Shown here: piece by piece, positions 20,200-36,715 of the stretch
How the letters are laid out: each line of letters opens with the position of its first letter
How positions within the stretch are numbered: the first letter of the stretch is position 1
Origin: Ahaetulla prasina
Lineage: Eukaryota; Chordata; Lepidosauria; Squamata; Colubridae
NCBI RefSeq assembly: GCF_028640845.1
Contig: NC_080543.1
Coordinates: 95,965,825 to 96,029,824 of the forward strand
Reading direction: 5' to 3'
DNA: 64,000 bases
The notes under the pieces: model-generated
Seen by the model: the letters and a program-made list of their open reading frames with translations, nothing else
Told to the model about the DNA's origin: nothing
The model's database searches: none
Translations under genes and position numbers: made by a program

Positions 20200-21260
20200 T
20201 AATACATGGGAGAAAGAGAAAGAAAATCAACGCACTTTCTAATTTTATCCCCAAGCGGAAGGGCTTTGACAAGAGTAACTCCAAACACGGAAGTGCTTCT
20301 TAAAGCACACTAACTGAGAAAAATACAAGGTAGAGTAACACTGCTCATCGACTTGCGAGTTCCTTTAATATCTTGGAACAGTGGATTACCGAGAGAAATG
20401 ACAGAAATCTGCTATATAGCTTTGTAAAGTACTACGTAGCCCGTCAATCTACAGGCCCCCCTTTCGGTTTGCAAAGGGTAGAAATAATCGTACCCTCTTC
20501 AAGACTGATCTTTAAAAAGCTGTTGTTTTGCTCGCTCTAAATCAGTTTCACTCCTCTCCGCAGCACAGCAATCCCATTTCAGGGTTCGTTCTCCCTTCCG
20601 CCAAACAAGAATGGGGAGAGAGTCTTAAGCAAACGGGATGTCTTGAGTCCGAACAATGGGATGAGCGGTTCTGTATAACTTTGTCTCTACGTAAAAATGC
20701 GCGGATCCTTTTCTTAGTTGAAGCCAGCCGTCTTGACTCTGAATCTCGCGCTCGCGTTCCAACGAGGACAAAAAATTCCAGCAATTGCAATAGATTAAAG
20801 ACCCGTCTAGAGAAGCTGGTAAATATTTCGTTTGCCCTTCTGTTCTCCGAAAAACAATGGGGGTGTCTGGCAAACCTTGCCGCATGCAAGTATATCCTTC
20901 GTAGGTCTGCAGCCCCGCTTTCTCTGGTGCCTAAACTGCGCTCTATCGTGCCCTGGCGCAGCAGTCCTGTATATGGGGGAAAGGCGCTTTTAGATGTTTG
21001 TATAAGATTAGTGGCCAAGAGTTTTCCGCTGAATACTGTTGCGATCAATTTATTCCTGCTTTTCGGCTTGTTTGAAGAAGCCTTTCCCCTACCACCCCCC
21101 ACAACTGTCCGTCAACGTATTTGTACTACAGTACCCATTATCTTTGCTCAATGTTTTCATACACTGTGGATTATGGGACTTTTTAAAAAATGGAGCGGAT
21201 TAGGGAAGCAACATTTTCTATTCGGAGTTCCCTTAAGAATGCATTAGGTTGCAGCGTATC
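20200..21260. promoter_or_regulatory. CpG-rich region, candidate LIPT1 promoter
   Basis: CpG density is raised over roughly 1 kb (for example CTCGCGCTCGCG at 20746-20757), about 1-2 kb before the LIPT1 CDS. An ACGGAAGTG ETS-type site lies near 20288. In human, LIPT1 and TSGA10 start close together and divergently, so this may serve both. A 239-codon plus-strand frame and overlapping minus-strand frames span it. They show no recognisable domain and look like compositional artefacts. Confidence 0.5.
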
Positions 21261-22197
21261 TCAACGTATCCTCGGGTGTTTCTGTGTACACCTTGTTAGT
21301 ACCTTTAGTTGTTTGGCAGACATAATTATCTCCAGATTTGAATGAGGAACCTTAACTGCCAGAAAATAGGCTCATAGTTTGCTTTATCATCCCCAAAGCA
21401 GCTGCATTAGTAACTTTAAAGATATTAACGTGACACTATCAGGACTGCCTGTAGGAGCCTGATATGCTAAAGAGAAACTCCTGGGGTCTCACACTTTTGA
21501 AAGGTGAGAACTGAAGCTGGAAGGCACTGCTTCTTAGCGGTAACGTCATTGTTGGGGAATGATCTTCCTCTGAAGATCAAACTAGCCTCCTGGGTGAGTT
21601 TCAGAAAGTTCTTAAGGTGTACTGGAGGATAAATGAGGCATCAGATTTTAGTCTTTATTTTCATGGATTTGTTGTTGAGCCTTTCAGATACATGGCCATA
21701 AAAATATTATAAATAAAACAATAAACTAAAACCTGAGCTTTTTCAAATGTTTCAATGCTGCTTACCTATTGTGTCATTTACTGTTTTACTTTTCTATTTT
21801 TTTATTGTTATACCAGATATCAATCATTTGTGATTTAATTTAGTTTATTTTTGTTGTTCATCCTGTCGCAGATGTTTTAATATTTTAATCCTACTGAGGA
21901 TGTGGGAAGATATTTGTGTATGTATTGCTGAGACGTGTCAGACATAACTTCAATAAATATTTTTTTCAATAGGCTATTGGCAACTGATTGAACAAGAAGT
22001 ATCTTACAAATTCACTGATTTAAAGGTTGCAGCTACCTACTAAAAAGGAGCAATATTTTATTAAAATAATCTAAAACTGCTTTCAATGCTTCTGAAAAGA
22101 AAAAAGCTCATCATATTGAACCGATGGTTTGAAAGATTCTGAATGGTGCCAAAACTTCCATTGCTTTTGATGCTTGATTATTTTATTTCCTTAAAAC

Positions 22198-23310
22198 ATG
22201 ATAATCCAGTTCTCATGGAAGAAATGTTTCCCATTATATTGTGTCCTCAAAGTTCCAGCTGCTGGCTTCAAAACTAAAAAGGAAAGAGGGCTTATCCTAC
22301 AGTCTGTGTCTCAGGATGTTTACCAGAATTTAGCATTAGAGGATTGGATCCATGATAACATGGATTTAGAGAATAGACATGTTCTTCTCCTTTGGAGAAA
22401 TTCCTCTGCTGTAGTGATTGGTCGGCATCAGAATCCCTGGCAGGAATGTAACCTTGGAGTCATAAGGCAGAAGGGTATAAAGCTTGCTCGAAGAAGAAGT
22501 GGAGGAGGTGCAGTTTACCACGACAAAGGCAACATTAATCTGACTTTCTTCACCGACAGGAAAAAATACGAAAGAATTGAGAATTTAAAACTCGTTGTTA
22601 AAGCTTTGAAGTCCCTGCGACCCCAACTAGATGTTCAGGCTACTGAGAGATATGATCTCTTGTTAAACAAAATCTTTAAAATTTCAGGAACTGCTGCAAA
22701 ATTAGGAAGAACAGCTGCTTATCACCACTGCACTTTGTTGTGCAGTACTGATAAATTGGTTTTAACATCTGTGTTAAAGACTACTAACAGTGGAATCCAA
22801 AGTAATGCCACACCAAGTGTGCCTGCATTAGTGAGAAATCTCTATGAAGAAGATCCCACATTAACTTGTGAAATGCTTACGGAAGCCATTGCTGCGGAAT
22901 ATGCTTCACATCATCACATTGAAAACCATATCCATGTCATAAATCCAGCCAATGAAACAGAATTCCCTGGAATTAACAATAAAGCCATAGAACTAAAAGC
23001 CTGGAATTGGCTATATGGAAAAACACCAAAGTTCAAAATCAGCACATCCTTTAACATAGGACATGAGGATGCTGAAATTCAGGTAAGTATGGATATAAAG
23101 AATGGTAACATTGAAACTTGCCAAATAGATGTCCCTCAGAACTGGCTGCCACTGGATGTGTGCGTTGAACTTGGGAACAGCCTGATTGGCAACAAGTTTT
23201 GCCCAAATGAAAACACTGCTGTGGCAACTGCTTTGCTGAGAATTTGGGCAGATTCTACATTACACAGCAAATTGCATATCTTATGTGAGAAAATTATAAC
23301 ATTAATGTAA
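22198..23310 (+). CDS. LIPT1: Lipoyltransferase 1, mitochondrial (LIPT1)
   Basis: This intronless CDS of 370 codons is almost the length of the mammalian protein (373). The product belongs to the BPL/LplA family. It moves the lipoyl group from the glycine cleavage H protein to the E2 subunits of 2-oxoacid dehydrogenases in the mitochondrion. Visible are a basic, hydrophobic N-terminus fit for mitochondrial import (residues 1-20), [14 protein letters not shown] (72-85), the [11 protein letters not shown] motif (98-108) and the [11 protein letters not shown] lysine region (161-171). The N-terminal IQFSWKKCF aligns with the mammalian start, which supports this ATG. A pyrimidine tract and AATAG at about 21960-21972 could be the acceptor of the coding exon. 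AATAAA occurs at 23799-23804. No frame damage is seen. Confidence 0.97.
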   Translation: MIIQFSWKKCFPLYCVLKVPAAGFKTKKERGLILQSVSQDVYQNLALEDWIHDNMDLENRHVLLLWRNSSAVVIGRHQNPWQECNLGVIRQKGIKLARRRSGGGAVYHDKGNINLTFFTDRKKYERIENLKLVVKALKSLRPQLDVQATERYDLLLNKIFKISGTAAKLGRTAAYHHCTLLCSTDKLVLTSVLKTTNSGIQSNATPSVPALVRNLYEEDPTLTCEMLTEAIAAEYASHHHIENHIHVINPANETEFPGINNKAIELKAWNWLYGKTPKFKISTSFNIGHEDAEIQVSMDIKNGNIETCQIDVPQNWLPLDVCVELGNSLIGNKFCPNENTAVATALLRIWADSTLHSKLHILCEKIITLM

Positions 23311-23804
23311 CTTATGTGATGATCTGGATTCTTGGATATCAAATTAGTAATTTGCTAATACAAGATTGACGTATATTATTTTAGAAGAGTTTAGTGAATG
23401 TAAATTTAATGTTACATAATAACTACTGAACAAAGTAACACTTGAATATAAATTTCCTTTTTTAAAGGAGGTATTTAACTGATATTACAGTCCTTATCTA
23501 TCTTCTCAAATGTGAACTCCACTGAGTTTAATGGAACTTGAAGTAACTTACTATAGAGTTGCAACCAAGATTGCAATTATAATAATAATACACTTGGATA
23601 AGCAAAAAGGTGGAGCGAAAGCTATAACTAATAGCCATTTTCAAATTCAATATATTACTGTTCCAGTAACTTATGCTGCATTTGAATTGACAATGACTCC
23701 TGTTATAATCAACAAAATGTAAAAGATATTTGTTCTCCCCGTCTTCTGTGCTGGATAAGAGTTGACTCTTCTGTGCTGCCAGAGTCGATTCAAGGTGAAA
23801 TAAA

Positions 23805-25284
23805 CGGCAAATAAATCTAATGAATAAATAACATGTTAGCAACCTTGTGAAAGGTTCTTTGGCTTCTTTTCCTTTAAATTAATTTTCACCAGTTCTTACT
23901 TCACCATTCTAGTAAGAACAGAAGATCTGTATTGAGGTGAAAGTACATTTTTAAAAACAAGACTTTATTCCAAAAGTTTTATATTCTTACTTTTGATTAA
24001 TCCAAATTTATTGACATAAAACTAAAAAACTAAAAGGTATACAAATTATAACTTTAATAATACAATATTATTAAAAAAAACCTATATCCAGTACATTCAA
24101 AAGGACAAGAATTCAAGTAATAAAATTGTTTAAAATTTCCATGACATACTGGATCAGATGTTTAGATTGATCAGTTATTTTATTCCAAAATTTCAGTATC
24201 ACCTAATAATTTTATTGGAGTAAAAACGGGGGTAGATTCTGAGGAGAGAAAAAAACTAATTATAAGAACAGACATGTTACAAAGCAGGTTTTAGGAATGG
24301 CACATCAGGACTAGAAAGGTTCTTTAAAGAGCCCATAGATGAAATATGAGCTGTAAATTGCAAGCATGTACAATATTTTGAAAGTTCAGAGGATGTGGTT
24401 CGCTATTAAGCTCTCAGCAAATACATAGCTCAGCTGGCTGGCCATGGCATAATTTTCTTCCATGCTGTCTGAACATATGTGTGTTTGGTAGTGGCATGGT
24501 TTTTGTAGGAGTTTGCAGAAGAAAGAAAGAAAAAGTTGGATTCCATTGTTCAAAATACATCAGCATGCTATATGACCTAAGTGACAGCTGTGTAACTGTC
24601 CAAAAATCCTCTCCATTCAGCACCTTCGAATATTCAACGAATTTGGCAGGCACCGTTTTTTTTCTATATACAATAGCTTCATATAACTTGAAAAGATTAT
24701 AGCTCTGTTTTTAGACTGCTAAATTCAAAAGTCCTTAGCTTATGACAGCAATTGGCTGGAATTGCTGTTGCTAAGTATTGCAGCCATAAAGTAGGACAGC
24801 AGTTTTGCAGGGCTGCATTAAATGATCATTAAACAAGCAGCTCACATGACCACAACTTCCAGCCAGCTTTCCCACTGACTTTGTGGGAAGTTGGCAGGGA
24901 ACATTGGAAATCACAATCACATGACCACAGGAGACAACATAATCCCAAGCAGGGCATCAGGTAAGTACCCAAATGGCAGTCATGACTCTGGGGACACTGC
25001 AACAGCTAAACTATGAGGAAACCATTTGTTCAGTGCTGTCATAACTTGGAATGAACCTGTATCTGTATCTAGGTTTATTTCATTTATTTGTTTGAAGTAG
25101 TGACTCCAGTCATTGCATTTTTAAAATATATTCAGTAGTTTGTTTTAATTTAAATATTCTTCCAATATTTTTACCTGATGTTAATTAAGGTAAGAATACT
25201 GATTTTCCTTTAAGCAAAATTTAACCATTGAAGCCTCTTTTAAGGAAAGCTTGAGATAAACATATCTTTTTGCTTAAACAACAA
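23805..25284. other. LIPT1-MITD1 intergenic region with a family C repeat
   Basis: The two genes converge. At 24725-25060 lies a diverged family C repeat (CTTATGACAGC, CACATGACCACA, CCCACTGACTTTGTGG, GGGACACTGCAAC). The remainder is AT-rich with no recognised feature. Confidence 0.5.
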
Positions 25285-25363
25285 TTTATTTTATAAAAAA
25301 GCATATTAAATATACATCTTGACAAGAATTTTACCTAGAAAACAGGAGTGGTTTCAGAAGGAA

Positions 25364-29842
<4,479 letters not shown>

Positions 29843-30169
29843 GTCAATCAACCAGCGATGCCCTACGCTAGTCGCGACACTTTCCTCGGCTGAGGGGCGG
29901 GATCGCCGCCGCCCCAACTGCAACAGCCCGTGCCCAACGCGGCAAATCTGCAAAAACCAAAACTGCTCATCCGACCCGCCAGGAAAAATAGAAAAGGTGC
30001 GGGGTTGCCCCGCCCTTTTCTGCTCACGTGACTTCAAAGAACCGGAAAGTGAAAGCTTAGGAAGGCCCAAAGCTAAGTCGCCGGCCCTTCGCCTCCCGTG
30101 GCTCCGGAGGAGGAGCCTTTACACGTGATTGGCATCTCTTTTCGCGAGAAGGAGAATAGGCGGTGTAAG
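29843..30169. promoter_or_regulatory. Bidirectional promoter of MITD1 and MRPL30
   Basis: Only 327 bp separate the two start codons, so this CpG-rich segment must hold both promoters and 5' UTRs. Visible motifs are two CACGTG E-boxes (30025-30030, 30122-30127), an ETS-type CCGGAA (30042-30047), an inverted CCAAT box ATTGGC (30128-30133), and a YY1-type AAGATGGC (30167-30174) that overlaps the MRPL30 ATG. The same arrangement of genes is found in human. No TATA box is evident. Confidence 0.85.
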
Positions 30170-33100
30170 ATGGCAGCCTGGAGGTGTTATGTATCCGCTT
30201 GGCAGGTGAGAAGCCTGGAAATGATTAAAAGATTTCTGTAAATTTCAGATAGTTGCGTTATTAGGAAGAGAATCGCAGAAGTTGCAGAAATCCCTTTATG
30301 TTGCGGAACATCATTGCTGGAGCTGAATAAAGCATAGCCGGGGTCCTTAAATGTGTTTTTAATTAGAAGCCCCGATTCTGCGGAAAACTGATGCCTTGGA
30401 GACCAGCAAGAGTTCATGTACTTTTTACTTTGTAAACTATTTATTCTTTCCAATTTAGCTGATTTAAATGTACATGAATGCTTGGTATATGATGTGCTTC
30501 CTGTGAACCTCTGATGCTTTTGGTTTCCCAGGAATATGAAATGATAGCTTCTTAGTACCGTAGAGTTAATATATGTGCACATGCACTTTGTCATTATTGA
30601 TTTATTTGAAACTTTGATATGTTTGACTGTTACGTATTGATTCTAAAATATTATATTGTTTTCTCCTTTGTTTCTTATGCTGCAGAATCTGACAAAAAGC
30701 GAACCAATCCTTTGGAGAATATGGGTTAGGCAGAGGTTCACAAGGTCTCGAATTCCAGAATCAGTAAGTCTTGGGTTAAAAAAAATAATCAAACATTACA
30801 GTTACAAATTAAAATGAAACTACAAATGAAAATGGTCAAAATATGTTCTTTAGCACATAAAATCTGTTGTGAAAATATGACCTTTGTATTTTTAAAATTG
30901 AATTATGTAGGTCTGAGCTGGTCAGAGTTTAATTTGCCTTTGTTTCTGATGTACCTTCCTGGCTACAGAATCCATACTTAAGCCATTATTTTATTTCACC
31001 AAGTTTCTTGCTAATTAATACATACTCTTTGTAGCTTTCTTGTCTGCAGGGGTAACTGGTAGAATATTTTTTAAAAATGATTCACTCTATCTTAATCCCA
31101 AATTTGACCCTTGTGGTAGTCTCTTCAATCACATGTAACCCGATTTACTAGCCAGTAACCATGCCAGCAAATAATAAATTGTGATAGAAAAGGAGGAAAA
31201 CCTCTAGTTTAAACATGGAAAGCTAAATACAACTTTAAAATGTGTCTTTGATATCTGGGATGAAACAAGGGCAAAGATGCCCAAATAAAAGTTTCTTTGG
31301 GCATCTTTGTGCCATGATTAATGTGAAGATGAACCCTGGAAATAATTAATTTTACTTATTGGATTGGTTAATAATGAAAGTAACTTCTTTTAGGTATTTC
31401 AACCACGACCTGGTGATCATGAAAAATATGGTGGTAATCCAGAAGAGCCTCATAAACTACATCTTATCACAAGGATCAGAAGTGGAAGAAGGCGTCCTTA
31501 TTGGGAGAAAGAATTGCTTGAAGAGCTTGGATTAATAAAAGTATGTAGCTAATATACAGTGTTCAGAGATTTTTTTTGTTCCACCTCTAATACTCCTTCA
31601 GTCGTACGAATTTATTCAGAAGTTGTGCTTGTAGAGTTAATTTGAACAAAATGGTTGTCTATGCCTGGATTTTGAGATATTTGGCCCCTGCTAAAATGAT
31701 TTGTAGCTGGAACAGCTCCATGTCACAAGTTATAATACTGACTTAAACATTTGAATTCATTTTCATTGTAAGGCAGAAGGCTGGTATCAAAAGAAAAAGA
31801 GAATCTTGTTTTGCAATTGCCTATTGATTCCAAATAGCCACAGTGTTTATTTGGCAGCAGCATGGAAATAATCTGCTTCTAATTCTTTTTTTTTTACTTT
31901 CCAGTGTAGCCTATAGTCCTGCTAACTTCTTATAGCTTTGATAAAAGAATATTTGTAACTCAGGGTTGAACAGTAGGGTCCTTGATGTTTTCTGAGCTTG
32001 GTTGCTTTCCTGCAGATGCTTCATTACCAAACTAGGTAACATCATCAGTTCTATACAATTCTTATAAGGTAAAAGTTCTCCTCACATATATGTGCTAGTC
32101 ATTCTCGACTCTAGGGAATCATACAATCTATATTGTATGATAATAACAAGAATCTATACAATCCTTATAGTTTCCCCTAAATACAACCTTGCATAGCTTC
32201 TAGGCCCTGATTACGTATTAGCAACCTCTGAACTCAACATTAGCTACTTGTAAGTAAACTGTTATTTTGTGCTGTTTAAGGCAAATTTTGTCATCAGGCT
32301 GGGTGATTTTCACCCCATGTAGCAGTTTGGAAAGAATAAATTATACTAAAATTAGATCCATCTGCAAATAGTATTATTAATTGGGAATAATTGCATCCTG
32401 CCATCACAACATTCTGTCCTTGCCAGATGGTTGCTGTGAGGATTTCGTCCTATCTTAGCTTTTAGGATGTCTTTGCACAGCTGCTTCAGATCTTTACTTT
32501 TGCTTTCATGGAAGCATTTTGATGTCAGTGTTAAAACTGGCAATATCTTCCGGGTCTTACCATTTTAAAATGCAGTAATGGCATCTCAGAAATGTATTTT
32601 CTTAAACTATGGTATGAAGGCAGTCTCCACAAGTTTAAAAAATTGCTGGGCTTATGTTTCTGCCTGGTTACTGAATTAAGTGTAACATAAAACTAAGTAG
32701 AATTGAAGTGCTTTTGTTCTTGAAGGATTGTAACAGATGAGGAACAAAATGTGTTCTATACAAGTGATTTCTGTAAAGAAGCTTTATACCTATGTCACAA
32801 TGATTACAGGCATAACACAGCTTTCATATTTTTAGGAGACTGGTCACATCACAATTGAAGCAAAGAGTTGCGTGACAGAGATACAGATTTAATAACAAGA
32901 CCAAATCTGTAGCGGCATTCATTTTTTCAGCATTATCTTATATTAAAGAGAAGAAAAGAAAAAAATAAGTTCTTACTTACAGGCTTACCCTTCTCTTCTT
33001 GAAATGTGTACTATAATTGAGAAGTACTTCTCTAGCATATAAAATAGTTAAGGAATGGATTGTAAGAATCAGAACAGTATTTTGCTTCTGAGGACTACAT

Positions 33101-34029
33101 GAGATTGGGAGCAGTCACCTGGGGGTTGCACAGCGGCAGTCAGGATGATGAGACCTGACACAGCAGCTAATATCAGACCTCTTAACAATTCCCCTCTTTA
33201 CATGTTGTTCTCCACTGCTGAATAAGTATAGAAATCAAGAACACTTAAGGAGTCTGCATCTTTAAGCAATTATATTTATGGTTAAGTCCCTGAATGCTTT
33301 AACAAATGTTAGCTTTATAGGTAGTTCTTGTTTAATGACTGCCTTGTGTAATAACGATCATTCAATTATGTTGCTGATAAAAAAGTAACTTTATAACCAG
33401 TCTTTGCATTTACAACCATTGCAGGTCTGTAAAGCAAAGCTGAAGTAAGATCATAATCACAATCACAGTTTTGGTTAGCAGCCACTTACCTTAGTTGTTG
33501 ATCCCAATTGTGGCCTCTAAAGGAAAACTACTTTTAATACTAAACTGTAGCAGAAATCAATTTAAGGATCATAAAATTTGTTTTATTGTTACTGAATATT
33601 TAGTGTCTGCAGTGATTTAATATTTATTAAAATCTAATCAAACTTGTTACTGTAGCTGTTCTCATAAATTCACTTCTGTGATGCATTGGAAACTGAATTG
33701 TCTGATCAGCTTTGTATCACCTACAGAGATTTGATCCAGTGGTGCTTAAAAACATCCCTTCCGTGAATGCAAAACTGAAAGTCATTAAACACCTAATAAG
33801 GTTGGTAATTCTTCTCATCAGCAATATTTTGAAATTGCTTTTGTGTAAAAACACTAATAGATTGGTTTTCCCCTCTCTTTTTGACTATAGAATAAAACCA
33901 TTAAAACTGCCTTATGGAATTCCAACTGAAGATGAAATACCTGATACCTATCTTAACAAGGTCACAGGTGAACTGATAGTTTGTCGCCATCTAAAAGAAG
34001 TGGAAAAGAACACATCTGATTCTTCATAA
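30170..34029 (+). CDS. MRPL30: Mitochondrial ribosomal protein L30 (uL30m)
   Basis: Five exons (30170-30205, 30686-30763, 31394-31540, 33727-33800, 33891-34029) join into 157 codons plus TAA, close to the 161 residues of human. Boundaries are GT-AG. The product is a protein of the mitochondrial large ribosomal subunit. Residues 1-38 form the import leader and N-terminal extension (Trp- and Arg-rich, [11 protein letters not shown]). The conserved core includes [20 protein letters not shown] sequence in exon 3, [11 protein letters not shown] and then [20 protein letters not shown] across exons 4 and 5, the L30 RNA-binding fold. The start shares a YY1-like site, common in mitochondrial protein genes. 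AATAAA is at 34051-34056, 22 nt past the stop. Confidence 0.96.
30764..31393. other. MRPL30 intron 2
   Basis: AT-rich intron with a small palindromic duplication (GGGCATCTTTG and its complement CAAAGATGCCC near 31271-31310). No repeat element was recognised. Confidence 0.4.
31541..33726. other. MRPL30 intron 3, with repeat fragments
   Basis: At about 31960-32140 is a stretch (CTTTCCTGCAGATGCTTCAT, ACCAAACTAGGTAACATCAT) that I know as recurrent in snake DNA but cannot classify. At 33310-33560 is a diverged family C copy (TTTAATGACTGCC, TTGCATTTACAACC, TAGCAGCCACTTAC). The rest shows nothing recognisable. Confidence 0.4.
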
Positions 34030-34056
34030 TAATGTATTAATGCTTCATATAATAAA

Positions 34057-36700
34057 TGTAATATTGAGAATCGACTTACTGTAATTGCCACTAGAGGTAT
34101 AAAATATGTTCATTTTTAAAACAATTTTTCTAAACTTAACTGCTTTCTCATAAAATTAGATAGCATTATTACTAGGAAGATAAAAATAATTTATCTAGTA
34201 TTTGGGCATAATTTCTACTTAAACTGTTTGGCTGTTGTAAATGTGACAGTATAAATAATAGCAAATGCAGCAGTAGCTTTTGAGATATAGTTTGGTATAT
34301 ATAAAGTTTACAGAAGGCTGTAACTAACAGTTTACTATTAGTAAACTGAATTTCTGTGAGTATTGGTTAAACTAATTTGAATCTGCTTTTCTGGCCATTG
34401 TTAGTCTGATATAAATTGATTTTTAAGGTATGCAATTGTGAATAACATACAAAAATGCAGCATTTCATAATAAATTGATTGTCATCATCAGGCAGATATA
34501 GTCAATGCTCAATTAATTGTAAATAGGCCATGTTTGGTCCATTTTCATTCCCCCCCCCCCAAATAATTATGAGTTTGTGCCAGTAATTTTACCTCTGTTT
34601 GTTTTAGTATTTCTGTTTTGATTGTTTGAGGATCTTCCATTTGTAACTGACCTTCAGAAGGTAGCCTGAAGGTCAGTTACAACCAGATTTGCTCCTACAG
34701 ACAGATGTATTTCTATATCTTGTTTCATGTCAGCAATTCACTTGAAAGCATTTATATCTGTTTTTTCCCCCTTTCATTTGGGGAAGTTTTCCATTTTCAG
34801 ACAGAAGTCTTCTTGAATACTATATATGGATGTTCTTGTACCCTGGCATGTACCAAATTTTACTTATCCCATTTCTGATTGGTAACATTTCAGCTGAACT
34901 GTTTTGTTTGGAAAATCTCCTTATGTTTAAAGAGATCTGATTCTTCTGACATTTATTTCACCTTTTTTATTGACATAATTTTGTAGGGGTTTTTTTTTAT
35001 GGGAAATATGAATGTGATTGCTTCCTAGACAATTTATATAGTGTTTGATTGCTAGGAAATCCACATTTAACAGCTTTTAAAGTATTAAAATTAAAGCATG
35101 AATGAAGGTCTATTTAGAAGCTGATTGCACATATTTTCAGGTCTACACTTTCTTTCTTTCTTTTCACAGTATATACACAAGGAAGTAGTCCAGAAATAGA
35201 ATAGAATAGAATTCTTTTTTATTGGCCAAGTGTGATTGGACACACAAGGAATTTGTCTTTGGTGCATATGCTCTCAGTGTACATAAGGAGGATAAAATAC
35301 ATTCATCAAGAATCAAAAGATACAACACTTAGTGAGAGTCAAGGTTATTAATAAGCTATCAAATCATACTAGGAAACAAATAAAAACAATATAAATTGAA
35401 AGATATAAGCAACATGGTTATAGTCATAAGTGGGAAGAGATAGATACTAGGAAGGAAGAAAAGAAGAATAGTAATACAGTCTTACTTAGTATGTTATTTG
35501 ACAGTGTTGTAGGAATTAGTTAAGCAGAATGAGGCATTCGGGGAAAAAATGTCCTTGTGTCTAGTTTTGGTGTGCAGTGTCCTATAGTGTCGTTTTGAGG
35601 ACAGAAGTTGAAACAATTTATGTCCAGGATGTGAGGGGTCTATAGATATTTGTAGAAATAATGTAGCACATTTCTAATTCATTACTCAAATTTTAAGTCT
35701 TATCAGATCTAGTGTATTACTTTGAATTAATTGTTTATCCCCTCATGTGTTAGTTCTATGAATCAATCAATAATGATTGATTGATCACATCAGGGAAAAC
35801 TGTTACGTGTTGAATATACATTTACCCAGTCTATGTAGATAATGAAAATTGCCCATTACTAAAACATTTATTTTGGATCTGTGATTGATTCTTTTTTCCA
35901 ACCCATGATGATCTGAGCAATTCTCTTCAACAAGCTAACAGTATGTTTGTGATGCTAATTTACCTTCAGTAATTTTCATTATATTTCCAGTGTAATGTTA
36001 TGAGCTCACGGAATTCAGGCCAGTTTGTAAATGCAATTTATTTGAACTGCAAAAGGGGAAGCAACATTACACAAGTTGCAGCTAGCTTATAGCTGTCTGT
36101 GTAAATTGATTTGAATTACTACAGATGGTGACTCCATGGAGAAGTCCATTTTGACTGTCTCCTAAAAGCAGTATTCCTCCAGATTTCTGTAATGCGTAGT
36201 CCTTCAAAGCTAGGCCTTTCAGATTTCCCAGCTTGGCTTAGAGCCTGTGGGAATATAAATTCCTATGCACAAGTAGGCCTCTACAGATGACATAAATGTT
36301 TTTCTTTGCAGCCTTGGCTTATTCCATTGGTTGTCACATTCTTTTGTACATTCATTGTGCAGTTTTACCCTGTTCTAAGTCAGTGATTGAAAATATTTTC
36401 ACATCTTTTCCAAGTTCACCACTAAGGATGACTCACATTAGATGCTGTAGTGTAGATAGGTCCTGTTGATTTTCTTCCACAGACTAAAGTTAAAAGGATA
36501 TAATAGTGTGGTGGAAGAAAGACCGGGGAGAAAGAGAGTCGCATAATGGGAATAGAAGCTTGCTTGCATTAAATGTAATTGCAATAGCAATATAGCTTTA
36601 TTTTATGCAGAAATTGGCACAACTTTATTTTTGTAGAATTCAGCAAATAGATCTTGCTAATGTTACATACAAAATTTGGGTAAGGCTGAAATGACAGCAT
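34057..36700. other. MRPL30-LYG intergenic region
   Basis: The two genes converge. Features seen are a C-tract (34551-34560), a perfect 17-bp hairpin (34641-34682) and family A repeat copy 2 (35200-35655). Nothing else was recognised; 35660-36590 has no coding signal. AATAAA for the LYG gene (minus) lies at 36602-36597. Confidence 0.5.
35200..35655 (+). repeat. Family A repeat, copy 2
   Basis: It starts with an AATAGAATAGAATAGAATTC run and then matches the copy at 42-548 almost throughout (TTGGCCAAGTGTGATTGGAC, TGCATATGCTCTCAGTGTAC, ATGTCCAGGATGTGAGGGGT). The two copies have the same orientation. Confidence 0.72.
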
Positions 36701-36715
36701 CTTTGTTCTAGACTT

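Noticed and set aside
20528..21247. 239-codon plus-strand open frame, with overlapping 184-codon minus-strand frame
   Set aside because: Both strands are open over the same CpG-rich stretch, there is no recognisable domain, and residue use looks like chance. Treated as part of the promoter region.
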